Assembly (NCBI GenBank): GCA_964509335.1
Contig: CAZDXB010000009.1
Coordinates: 34,233-98,232 of the forward strand
Direction: 5' to 3'
Length of the DNA: 64,000 nt
From: CAZDXB01 sp964509335
Lineage (GTDB): Bacteria; Bacteroidota; Ignavibacteria; Kapaibacteriales; UBA2268
Positions 7,785 through 15,725 of the stretch are shown here, piece by piece; within the stretch, counting starts at the first letter, position 1; each line of letters opens with the position of its first letter. The translations under genes were made by a program, and so were the position numbers. The notes beneath the pieces were generated by a model. The model saw nothing but the letters and a program-made list of their open reading frames with translations. It made no database searches and was not told the DNA's origin.

Positions 7785-9278
7785 TTATGAATAATAAGCT
7801 TCTAAATAATTGCCGTAAGAACTCGAGCTTGAGCTAGCGGCTGTTGGCATAGCCGAAAGCAAGCTATATTGGTTTTGAGCTTCTAAATACACCTGAAGCA
7901 TACTTTCGTATTCTTTTCTTAAAGTTTCCGCTTCGCTGTTAATTCTTCCTTCTATTTCTTCTCTTCTTTTTTCAGCTCTATCTATTTGGTCGCTCAAAGA
8001 GAGCGAGCGTTCTTTAATTATACCGCCCGAACCTCCTAATTGTCCGATAGCGTTGGATACTTTAGCGACAAAACTATCTCCGCTTGTAAAAAGATTCGCT
8101 ACGCTTAGCGGGTCTTCTTCTAATAGATTCTCTAATTTTTCGGAATCGGAAATAGTTAAGGTTCCGTCGTCGTTGATGTCTATCCCTATTTCAGTAAGGT
8201 ATTTGGGAGCGTCGTTGTTTGTTTGGGACGTTACGGCGTCGGAAACGGCGCTTCTTAGGTTTAAAAATAAATTATTAACAGCCGCGTCGCCGCGGGTTAG
8301 GTCTTTGTTTTTGTTAAGATAGCTAAGAGTCGAGTTGAATTTTGACAGTAAAGGTTTGATTGTGTCTTCGACTCCTTTAACGTCGATGGATGTTTCAATC
8401 GTTACGGGACGCGCGTCTTCTTCTTGGGCTTGTTTTAAATTGAGAGTAATGCCAGAAATAACGTCTTCGATTTCGTTTGAACTGCGAGTAACTTCTATGC
8501 CGTTAATTTCGATTTTTGAATTCAATTCCGACGCGTTTTCCGTTTTGTATCCGGCTTCGGCGTTGGATGCAATTGTTCTATTTTGACCGTTTTTAGAAAC
8601 GCTTTTGTCAAATCCAATGGCGTCGAAAATGCCTTTTCCAGTTTCCGAAAAGTTGATAGCGTTTGCCGAGCCGGATTCCTGCGACATAAGCGATAGTCTA
8701 GCGGTAGAGTCGGTATCTTGTATAACGGAAGCGGCGATATCTAAATCGTCGATTGTGTTAATTGCTTCGGCGATTTTTTGCAAAGCTTCTAAACCGTTCT
8801 CTTCTCCGGTTAAAGAGAGGTTGATTTCTTGAGCTTCGTTTTCGCCTTGTTTCAAAAAGAAAGTAAAGTCTCCCGATTTATTGCCTTTTATTCTTTCCGA
8901 GAAATTGTTTTCGATATTTATTCTATCGCTGGTTAGAGTATCGTAATTGGCTAGCCTGATTGTTTTAACGGAAAAAACGCCTAGTTGAGCGTCGGATGCG
9001 GCGCTTGCTGTAACTATCGATTCGTCGGAGCTGGTCGCGTTTCTAGTTTTAAACTTCTTTTCCGCGTTAACGATATTGAATGGGTCGATAGCGGAATTGA
9101 GTTGGTTTATTTCGCCGTTAAGGTTAAGTAAGAAATCTTTCCTTTTTTCAAGAGAATTCTTTTTTTCGACAACAGCGTCGATTCTAGACTGTTCCGACTG
9201 CTTGTACGATTGCACTATCTGGTCGGTCTGGCTTTGATAACCTCCCGACATTGACGATATGTTAAGTGGATTATCCAT
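7785..9278 (-). CDS. fliD: Flagellar hook-associated protein 2 (filament cap)
   Basis: The 497-residue product has the FliD layout. There is a helical N-terminus (about residues 1-70), a D2-D3 region with repeated EINGIEVTRSSNEIEDVISG-type strands, and a helical C-terminus containing KERSLSLSDQIDRAEKRREEIE. FliD forms the cap at the filament tip where exported flagellin folds. It lies three bases after fliS and ahead of flaG, the usual gene neighbourhood. Length is normal. Confidence 0.93.
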   Translation of the reverse strand: MDNPLNISSMSGGYQSQTDQIVQSYKQSEQSRIDAVVEKKNSLEKRKDFLLNLNGEINQLNSAIDPFNIVNAEKKFKTRNATSSDESIVTASAASDAQLGVFSVKTIRLANYDTLTSDRINIENNFSERIKGNKSGDFTFFLKQGENEAQEINLSLTGEENGLEALQKIAEAINTIDDLDIAASVIQDTDSTARLSLMSQESGSANAINFSETGKGIFDAIGFDKSVSKNGQNRTIASNAEAGYKTENASELNSKIEINGIEVTRSSNEIEDVISGITLNLKQAQEEDARPVTIETSIDVKGVEDTIKPLLSKFNSTLSYLNKNKDLTRGDAAVNNLFLNLRSAVSDAVTSQTNNDAPKYLTEIGIDINDDGTLTISDSEKLENLLEEDPLSVANLFTSGDSFVAKVSNAIGQLGGSGGIIKERSLSLSDQIDRAEKRREEIEGRINSEAETLRKEYESMLQVYLEAQNQYSLLSAMPTAASSSSSSYGNYLEAYYS

Positions 9279-9281
9279 AGC

Positions 9282-9632
9282 TTATTCAATATCGAACGCT
9301 TTAGACCAAGTGTTTCTTAGTTCTTTAATAATATGAAGCGCCTCGTCGTATTTCTTTTGGAAAATACAACGCTGGCAGTATTCGTAGAGTCTATAAAGCC
9401 TCGTGGCTGTGTCTTCGTATTCGAAGTTAAGAGCGCCCATAAGTTCGACTAAGACTCTGCTCATTTTTTGAATGTCTTGGCGTTTGCAGCTTACGATAAA
9501 TAAATCGTACATTTTGAGAATGATTTTTTCTTTGCTCCAAGAGTAAACCTCTTGCTCGAGATAAGCCGGCAGTTTTCCTTCTCCCGAACCGTAAGCTTGT
9601 TTCGCCGCTATCTGTCTAGCTTTGTCAGCCAT
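9282..9632 (-). CDS. fliS: Flagellin export chaperone FliS
   Basis: The 116-residue helical protein shows the FliS pattern: AYGSGEGKLPAYLEQEV near the N-terminus, EKIILKMYDLFIVSC, and a C-terminal ALHIIKELRNTWSKAF. FliS binds the C-terminus of flagellin and keeps it unpolymerised until export. It is the first gene of the fliS-fliD-flaG run and lies just after the flagellin terminator. Confidence 0.88.
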   Translation of the reverse strand: MADKARQIAAKQAYGSGEGKLPAYLEQEVYSWSKEKIILKMYDLFIVSCKRQDIQKMSRVLVELMGALNFEYEDTATRLYRLYEYCQRCIFQKKYDEALHIIKELRNTWSKAFDIE

Positions 9633-9661
9633 ATCTAACCTTGTTTTCGTTAATATAATTC

Positions 9662-9695
9662 AAAGAAAGGCGAACATATTTATCCGCCTTTCTTT
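9662..9695 (-). terminator. Hairpin after the first flagellin gene
   Basis: AAAGAAAGGCG (9662-9672) pairs with CGCCTTTCTTT (9685-9695) around a 12-base loop. The stem is strong, but the T run on the minus strand is partly inside it. It lies between the flagellin stop and fliS and may set a high flagellin-to-fliS ratio. Confidence 0.7.
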
Positions 9696-9739
9696 TATCA
9701 CTGTCGTAATTATAACCGCCTTATTTTAACGCTAGCTAA

Positions 9740-10696
9740 TTATTGAAATAGCTGTAAATATGATTGCGGATTTTGATTAGCTTGCGCTAAAGAAATCAAA
9801 GACGCTTGTTGCAAGAACTGAGACTTAATTAAGCTCAATTGTTCTTGTGCGACGTCGGCGTCTTCGATTCTCGAAATGGCGGCGTTGTAATTAGTTGTTT
9901 GCGTTTTAAGCAATTCTTCCTGCGAATTCAGCCTGTTTTGAATGCCGCCTAAATACGAAGCCACTTTGTTTACGTTGTTCAACGCGCTGGCTAAACTGGT
10001 AATAGTCGTGCTGATTTGGTCGTCGGCAAAGACGCCTAAATCTTCGCCGCTAACTTCGCTAAGGCATTCTAAATTCAATCCTTCTACTCCGGCGAATGTG
10101 CTTGTATTGCCTCCGGGAGCCGTTGCCGCGGCAGTCGCGTTCAAGTTAAAGTTGTTGTTCTGTACGTTGAAATCCTCGTTGCTCGTAGTCAAATCAATAG
10201 ATAGTTTAAGCAATGAATTATCAGCGTAGTAACCTACCGTCCAGTCGCCTGAAAAGCTTCCCCATAGCAATTGTTGACCGCCGAAGACCGTAGAGTCAAC
10301 GTTAAATTGGATTTGTTGGGCTAATCTGTAAGCCCCTTTTGCTAAAGCGACTTTTTCGTCCGTGCCTAAAGAACCTGAAGAAGCCGTCGCGGCGGAGTCT
10401 TTAATTTGCGTTAGCAAATCGTTAATATTAGCAAGCGAATCTTGACTTATAGCCGTTACGTTTAAGGCTTCGCCCGCGGCGCTTAGAGCCGATTTCAAAG
10501 CTCCGTTGCGGGCTTGTAAAGCGTTCGACGTTATGTAACCCGCTACGTCGTCGGCGGCAGTGTTGATTCTTTTGCCAGTGGATAATCGAAGCTGGCTAAG
10601 CGCTATTTTGTTGCCGCTTTGCATTAGCGCGTTATAAGCGTTTTCAGCAGGGGTATTCGTCCGAATTCTCGACCCACCCGAAATAGCTGTTGGCAT
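9740..10696 (-). CDS. Flagellin (sigma-28 class copy)
   Basis: The 318-residue product has both conserved flagellin ends. The N-terminal D0/D1 region includes LRLSTGKRINTAADDVAGYI (about residues 36-55), and the C-terminal region includes NYNAAISRIEDADVAQEQ and ASLISLAQANQNPQSYL. The variable centre is short, so the protein lacks large D2/D3 surface domains. It forms the filament after export. The ribosome site GGAGG lies six bases before the ATG, and a sigma-28 promoter lies about 75 bases upstream. It is one of three flagellins here; the other two are closer to each other than to this one. Confidence 0.95.
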   Translation of the reverse strand: MPTAISGGSRIRTNTPAENAYNALMQSGNKIALSQLRLSTGKRINTAADDVAGYITSNALQARNGALKSALSAAGEALNVTAISQDSLANINDLLTQIKDSAATASSGSLGTDEKVALAKGAYRLAQQIQFNVDSTVFGGQQLLWGSFSGDWTVGYYADNSLLKLSIDLTTSNEDFNVQNNNFNLNATAAATAPGGNTSTFAGVEGLNLECLSEVSGEDLGVFADDQISTTITSLASALNNVNKVASYLGGIQNRLNSQEELLKTQTTNYNAAISRIEDADVAQEQLSLIKSQFLQQASLISLAQANQNPQSYLQLFQ

Positions 10697-10771
10697 AATA
10701 AACCTCCGTGTAATATATTACTGATTTTTCGGGCGTCCTGCCTGTTTTACTTTTATTCCTACTATCGAATT

Positions 10772-10798
10772 TTATCGGCATTCGCAGGAAAATCTTTA
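10772..10798 (-). promoter_or_regulatory. Sigma-28 (FliA) promoter for the first flagellin
   Basis: On the minus strand the sequence reads TAAAGATT, an 11-base spacer, then GCCGATAA. The flagellar sigma consensus is TAAAGTTT-N11-GCCGATAA, so the -10 element is perfect and the -35 element has one mismatch. The flagellin ATG is 75 bases downstream. Confidence 0.92.
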
Positions 10799-10874
10799 GA
10801 AAAAAATATAAATAATATATTTATTTAATCGGGACGGGTTGAAAATTCTTATGCTATTATCAAAGAACGAGTCT

Positions 10875-11471
10875 TTAATATTCGGACATATCATTAAAAA
10901 TTATGCCAGAAAGTTTAGCTCTGGAGCCGCGTGGACAGCGGGCTATGACGTATTCGGTGGCGGGCAAATTCGTTCGTCCGTAGAATACCGTGTCGCAATC
11001 GACAGTTACGTTTATCAAGTCGCCATAGTTTTCTAATTTTATTCTGGAAGGTTCGCCAATCAGAGCTTTTATTGAATCGACCGCTGTAATCAAACTATCG
11101 TTTTGCATTAGGCGGCAACCGTTTTTTGAAAAGTAAAACTTAATAGACCGTCGAGTTTCAAATTTATCTGAAACGGTTCTAAAAGCGAGCATAAGTTCTT
11201 CGCCGTATATGATTTCCGCTGTTATATCGGTTTGCAATTGAGTGATTCCGAATTGATATGCACTCAAATCCGCTCCCCCGCCTTCGTAAAGTTTGATAGC
11301 GTTGTCGGCTATAAGTTCAACGCTGTCAAGTTCTCCGATGATTAAACCGCTTATAAGATATAAATTGGGATTCGAGGAATTCAATTGAAATCTATCCGGA
11401 TGGCAAGAGGCGATTATTATTATTATGGTTGATAGTATTATCGTTATAGCTGTTTTCATTTTGTCTCTCAT
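10875..11471 (-). CDS. Hypothetical lipoprotein
   Basis: I do not recognise this 198-residue protein. It starts with a lipoprotein signal peptide (membrane stretch about residues 8-20, lipobox IIASC), so it is likely anchored in a membrane facing the periplasm. The rest alternates short strands and helices with no motif I can name. Its ATG overlaps the stop of the upstream lipoprotein gene (ATGA), so the two are translationally coupled and probably work together. It is the last gene of the envelope operon that begins at 17516. Confidence 0.7.
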   Translation of the reverse strand: MRDKMKTAITIILSTIIIIIASCHPDRFQLNSSNPNLYLISGLIIGELDSVELIADNAIKLYEGGGADLSAYQFGITQLQTDITAEIIYGEELMLAFRTVSDKFETRRSIKFYFSKNGCRLMQNDSLITAVDSIKALIGEPSRIKLENYGDLINVTVDCDTVFYGRTNLPATEYVIARCPRGSRAKLSGIIFNDMSEY

Positions 11472-12838
11472 TTGTTATATCTCAATTCTTTTGGGAAGAA
11501 AATTCTATCGGCGAATCCAAAACTTAAACCTACGTAAAATCTTGAAAATTCTGTAGGGTCGCCGAATTCTCGCTTAAAATCGCCGCCGACCGACAAGCCG
11601 TTCGAACCGCTAGCGTATCCTATAATGAAGCTCACGTTTAAATTGTCTGAAAAGTCGAAGTTGACTCTGTTCCCAATATTAACGAAGCTTGAAGGATAGT
11701 AGTTATATTCAATGAAAGGTTCCGTAGATAGTTCGTCAAGCAAAATAGGTTGCCAGTAACCGATTCGGATAGGCAAAACGCTTAAGCCCCAATCGTTTTG
11801 ACCTAGCAACATAAGGTTAAAAAGAGAGGTCCCGGCGTAGAATTGATTGTTCAAAACGGGGATTGCTACCGAGGCGTTACACAGCTTTAGGGTCATTCCG
11901 GAGATAATTAAGTCCGTGTCGTCAGGGTCGGTTGCAAAAGCCGAAAGTTCGGCTCCTGTATTTATAAATCCCAGTTGTAGCAATCCGACGTTCCAAGACG
12001 AGTGCTTATGGTATTTCCATTCTTCTTGCGTTTCGGGAACTAAATTGTGAAAGTCCAATACGGAAACGCCAAAACCGAAATAAGGGAAAGCTACGCTGAC
12101 TGCTTTGTCTTTGTCGCTCGCGTCGATTTGGGGAGTTCCTTTTTGATTTTGCCCGAAAGCGAATCCGGCGTAAGTTCTTAGATTTAAACCGCCTATAGAG
12201 CCAACATCCAAGGAAGCCGATAGATTAATGTATTGGGAAGGGTAAAAACCTATTCCCGCCGAAGGCGTAAAAGCTATATATGGTATCTCCTTACGGAGAT
12301 AATATCGCTTTTTTAAAGTCGGAGCTATAAATCCAATCAAAGTGTTTTCGTATTTACCGCCCGGAGCTAAAACTTCCAGCAGCGAGCCGCCGTAAGTCCA
12401 ATTTTTTGCGTCGTGGAACCACCTCAATCTTTTTTCAACTATTCCAAATCTGTAAATAGCTCCGGAAAAAACGGGGTCTTCGCTGGGGTCGCCGTATAGT
12501 TGATAATCGGAATATACGCCGAATATGCCGCGCCCGAGTTTATTGGAACTCGAGCTTCCCAATAAACCGACGCTTTCAAACGCGCCTAGTCTTATAAAAT
12601 CGGGATACTCTCTTTCAACCGTGCTGTCGTATTGAATCATAAATCTTTCGTTGTTGAAGGTTCTAGACGACGGGAATATCGTTCCGTTGTCTCTGTTTCC
12701 CGGAGCGTTGTTTACGAAACGCTCGTATGTGGTGTCGCGGACGGTTATAGTGTAAACGTCTTCTTCGGTTCTCGTAGCTGTGCAGGACATCATCGCGAGA
12801 GTCGCTAATACAGAAAGCGCTAAAATCGTTTTTTTCAT
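11468..12838 (-). CDS. Putative outer-membrane lipoprotein with beta-barrel-like C-terminal region
   Basis: The 456-residue protein begins with a lipoprotein signal (lipobox MMSC, Cys about residue 19). From about residue 80 onward it has many alternating aromatic/Gly strands (for example KLGRGIFGVYSDYQLYG and FYVGLSFGFADRIF at the end), typical of an outer-membrane barrel or a large beta-sandwich. I do not recognise a family. Lipidation combined with a barrel would be unusual, so the Cys may instead be part of an ordinary signal peptide. It overlaps the next lipoprotein gene by four bases and lies nine bases after the FAH-family gene. Confidence 0.7.
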   Translation of the reverse strand: MKKTILALSVLATLAMMSCTATRTEEDVYTITVRDTTYERFVNNAPGNRDNGTIFPSSRTFNNERFMIQYDSTVEREYPDFIRLGAFESVGLLGSSSSNKLGRGIFGVYSDYQLYGDPSEDPVFSGAIYRFGIVEKRLRWFHDAKNWTYGGSLLEVLAPGGKYENTLIGFIAPTLKKRYYLRKEIPYIAFTPSAGIGFYPSQYINLSASLDVGSIGGLNLRTYAGFAFGQNQKGTPQIDASDKDKAVSVAFPYFGFGVSVLDFHNLVPETQEEWKYHKHSSWNVGLLQLGFINTGAELSAFATDPDDTDLIISGMTLKLCNASVAIPVLNNQFYAGTSLFNLMLLGQNDWGLSVLPIRIGYWQPILLDELSTEPFIEYNYYPSSFVNIGNRVNFDFSDNLNVSFIIGYASGSNGLSVGGDFKREFGDPTEFSRFYVGLSFGFADRIFFPKELRYNK

Positions 12839-12847
12839 ATTGACTGT

Positions 12848-13516
12848 TTATTTTATTGATACTTCTAGTTTTACTTCGTTAGATAAATTTGCCGACAGTA
12901 TATCGCCGGACTTAACCGGTCCTACGCCTTCGGGAGTCCCCGTAAAAACGCAGTCTCCGGGTTCGAGAATAAATATTTTTGATAGATATTCTATCAATTT
13001 ATCTAATCTTCTCGTCATATCTTTCGTGTTAGTTTTTTGTTTTATTTCGTCGTTAACTTTAAGCGTTAATTCAAAGTCTGGTATTTTATCGCCGTAATTG
13101 GTCGCCGGAATAATCTCGGATATTGGCGCCGAGCGGGCGAAGCCTTTGGCTACAGTCCAAGGCAAGCCGTTTTTCTTCGCGTCGTTTTGCAAATCGCGTA
13201 AAGTCAAATCTATTCCGACTCCGTAGCCCGCTATGTGTTTAATGGCGTCTGTCCGATTTATGTTTCGGCATTCTTTGCCTATTACGGCTATTAGCTCTAC
13301 TTCGTGGTGCGGTAGTTTGGAAATATTGGGGATATAAATCTCGCTGCCGTTTTGAGCGTAAGCTGTCGGCGGTTTCATAAAGATAACGGGTTCTTTTGAC
13401 GGTTTGTCGCCCATTTCGGCGGCGTGTTTGGAGTAGTTTTTCCCGACGCAATACATCGTTCCTACTTCTACTTCCAAGCCGTCTGTGAATTTATATTTTC
13501 TTTTGGACTCTTTCAT
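12848..13516 (-). CDS. Fumarylacetoacetate hydrolase (FAH) family protein
   Basis: The 222-residue single-domain protein has the FAH signature: CVGKNYSKHAAEMG at about residue 24, FMKPPTAY, the metal-binding HHEVELIAVIG, GYGVGIDLTLRDLQ, and a C-terminal FTGTPEGVGPV. Members cleave or decarboxylate 2,4-dioxo or 2-oxo acids such as acylpyruvates with Mg2+. Substrate cannot be read from sequence. It starts one base after the PBP1A gene stop, so it is in the envelope operon for no obvious metabolic reason. Confidence 0.9.
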   Translation of the reverse strand: MKESKRKYKFTDGLEVEVGTMYCVGKNYSKHAAEMGDKPSKEPVIFMKPPTAYAQNGSEIYIPNISKLPHHEVELIAVIGKECRNINRTDAIKHIAGYGVGIDLTLRDLQNDAKKNGLPWTVAKGFARSAPISEIIPATNYGDKIPDFELTLKVNDEIKQKTNTKDMTRRLDKLIEYLSKIFILEPGDCVFTGTPEGVGPVKSGDILSANLSNEVKLEVSIK

Positions 13517-13517
13517 T

Positions 13518-15719
13518 TTAATTATTCCTTTCCAAGCTTGGGAATTTTACTTTTTCTTTAGATTTTTTTATTGAATCTTCTTTCGCCTTTTTTTCTTTAG
13601 CTTCTCGCAGAGATTTTATTATCATCTCGTCGGTAGTAAGAGAGGCGGTAGAGTCGGCGACGGAATACGAGAACTCTCGTTTTTTGAAAGGCAGCGATTC
13701 GTCGCTGTAAACTTTTTCCATAAAAATGCCCCAAAGCGGCGCGGCGGCGTAGGAAGCGTAACCGTACTTGCTGGTGAAAGTAACTCTTCTGTCGTCGAAT
13801 CCTATCCAAACGCCGGCTATCAGTTCCGGAGTGTAACCTATAAACCAAGCGTCGGCGTAGTCGTCGGTCGTGCCTGTTTTGCCGGCGGCGTCGCAGTCTT
13901 TGAAATGCTTTCTTACCGCTCTGCCAGTGCCTCTGTCGATAACTCCTTGTAAGCAAAAAGTTATCATTTCAGATGTCTGTCTGCTGAATACGTCCGTGGC
14001 GGCTACGGTTTTTCGATTTTCCATTACGACGTTGCCTTGGCGGTCTTCTATTCGGTAAATCGAAAATGGTTTTATGTGTATTCCTTTATTCGCGAAAGTT
14101 CCGAAAGCGGAAGTCATCTCCAGCGGAACGACTTCTCCGCCGGCTCCTAAAGCTAACGCCGGAACGGATTTCAATCTTGAGTTTATTCCCATTCTATGAG
14201 CCGTCGAAGCTACTCTTCTGGGATTTGTGTATTCGGTTATTACTCTAGCGGTCGCCGTGTTGATTGAGCTAACCAACGCGCGATAAAATGTAACGGTGTC
14301 GGCTTCAATGTTTTTCCCCATTCCCTTAGGTCTCCAGACCTCTCCCGTGTATGGGTCGATGTATTCGAAAGGTTCGCGAGAAACTTTGCTTTCCGGGGTG
14401 CGCCCCTCCTCGAACGCGCAGGCGTAAACAATAGGTTTAAAGCTGGAACCGGGCTGTCTTTTGATTTGAGAGACGTGATTCAAAGAATATTTGGCGTCGG
14501 CGTGTTCTTTCATAAATTTAGGCGAAGCGCCGACCATCGCTAATATCGCTCCGGTTTTTGGGTCTATTGCCACTAACCCGCATTGTATAGTCGTCGCGGC
14601 GTTTTTTATCGAATCGATAAAATCCTTGTCTTTTTTTAATTTCTTTTCTAATTGTTTTTTCTTTTTTTTGTCCGTCGATATATAGTCGGCTCTTTTGTGT
14701 ATTGCTTCGCTTATTAAATCTTTTAATAAGTTCTTTTTGTATCTCCAGTTCCAAGCTCTGTCGAAGGTTTTTTGCAATTTTGAAAGATGTTCTTTGACGG
14801 CTTGGTTGGCGTATCTTTGTATCTTGGTGTTTAAGGTAGTGTATATTAATAATCCGTCGCGGTATAAGTCCTTGCCTTGTAATCTTCTGTCGCTTAAATT
14901 TTGTCTTATCTTTTCTACAAAATGCGGCGCGGAGAAGAATCTTCGGTAGATTGGCGCGTCTTTTTGAGCGAATTGGAGCGGTTCTTCCGTGGCTTTATCC
15001 CATTCGTCGTAAGTTAGATAGTCTTGGTCGCGCATCAGAGTTAGGACGAGATTTCTTCTGCCGATAGCCATTTCGTAGTCGAGCATACCGTTGTATTTAG
15101 TGGGATTTTTTAGTATTCCAACTAAGAAAGCGCATTCTGCTGCCGTCAATTCCATCGGAGACTTATTAAAATATATTTCCGAGGCGACTTGAATGCCGTA
15201 AGCGCCTCTGCCAAAACAAACTGTGTTGGCGTACATTTCGAGTATTTCGTTTTTTGTGAAGGTTTCTTCTAGCTTTATCGCCAGCGCCGCCTCTTGTATT
15301 TTCCTTCCCACCGTAACTTTTCTTGTGAGAAATAAACTGCGAGCTAACTGCATAGTAATGGTTGAAGCGCCTTCTTTTATTCCTCCGGCTAATACGTTTT
15401 TTATCGCGGCTTTGAACACTCTGGCGGTATGGATTCCCCAGTGGTCGTAGAATTGTCTATCTTCGGTGGCTATTAGAGCGTTAATAAAGTCCTGCGGTAT
15501 GCTGTCGATTGGAACGTAAATTCTTTTTTCCACCGAGAACATATCTAAAAGTTCTCCGTTGGAGCTTATTACTTGGGTGGCGAATTCTTGTCTCGGGTTT
15601 TCCAGCTGTTCTATTGAAGGCAAACCGTAAGCCGTTACCGAACGTATATATAAAGCGGCGGCGGCTACTATTATAATTGTCAAAACAAATAATATTATTA
15701 ACAGTTTTTTAGGAGTCAT
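13518..15719 (-). CDS. Penicillin-binding protein 1A (bifunctional transglycosylase/transpeptidase)
   Basis: The 733-residue protein has one N-terminal membrane helix (about residues 5-27). A glycosyltransferase-51 domain follows, with EDRQFYDHWG and GASTITMQLARSLF (about residues 88-130). The transpeptidase domain has SxxK in GSSFKP, SxN in SSINTA and KTG in GKTGTTDDYADAWF. It builds glycan strands and cross-links peptidoglycan at the inner membrane. The C-terminus is a Lys/Glu tail. It sits six bases after the PorE-like gene and one base before the FAH gene. Confidence 0.95.
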   Translation of the reverse strand: MTPKKLLIILFVLTIIIVAAAALYIRSVTAYGLPSIEQLENPRQEFATQVISSNGELLDMFSVEKRIYVPIDSIPQDFINALIATEDRQFYDHWGIHTARVFKAAIKNVLAGGIKEGASTITMQLARSLFLTRKVTVGRKIQEAALAIKLEETFTKNEILEMYANTVCFGRGAYGIQVASEIYFNKSPMELTAAECAFLVGILKNPTKYNGMLDYEMAIGRRNLVLTLMRDQDYLTYDEWDKATEEPLQFAQKDAPIYRRFFSAPHFVEKIRQNLSDRRLQGKDLYRDGLLIYTTLNTKIQRYANQAVKEHLSKLQKTFDRAWNWRYKKNLLKDLISEAIHKRADYISTDKKKKKQLEKKLKKDKDFIDSIKNAATTIQCGLVAIDPKTGAILAMVGASPKFMKEHADAKYSLNHVSQIKRQPGSSFKPIVYACAFEEGRTPESKVSREPFEYIDPYTGEVWRPKGMGKNIEADTVTFYRALVSSINTATARVITEYTNPRRVASTAHRMGINSRLKSVPALALGAGGEVVPLEMTSAFGTFANKGIHIKPFSIYRIEDRQGNVVMENRKTVAATDVFSRQTSEMITFCLQGVIDRGTGRAVRKHFKDCDAAGKTGTTDDYADAWFIGYTPELIAGVWIGFDDRRVTFTSKYGYASYAAAPLWGIFMEKVYSDESLPFKKREFSYSVADSTASLTTDEMIIKSLREAKEKKAKEDSIKKSKEKVKFPSLERNN

Positions 15720-15725
15720 AGGTCG

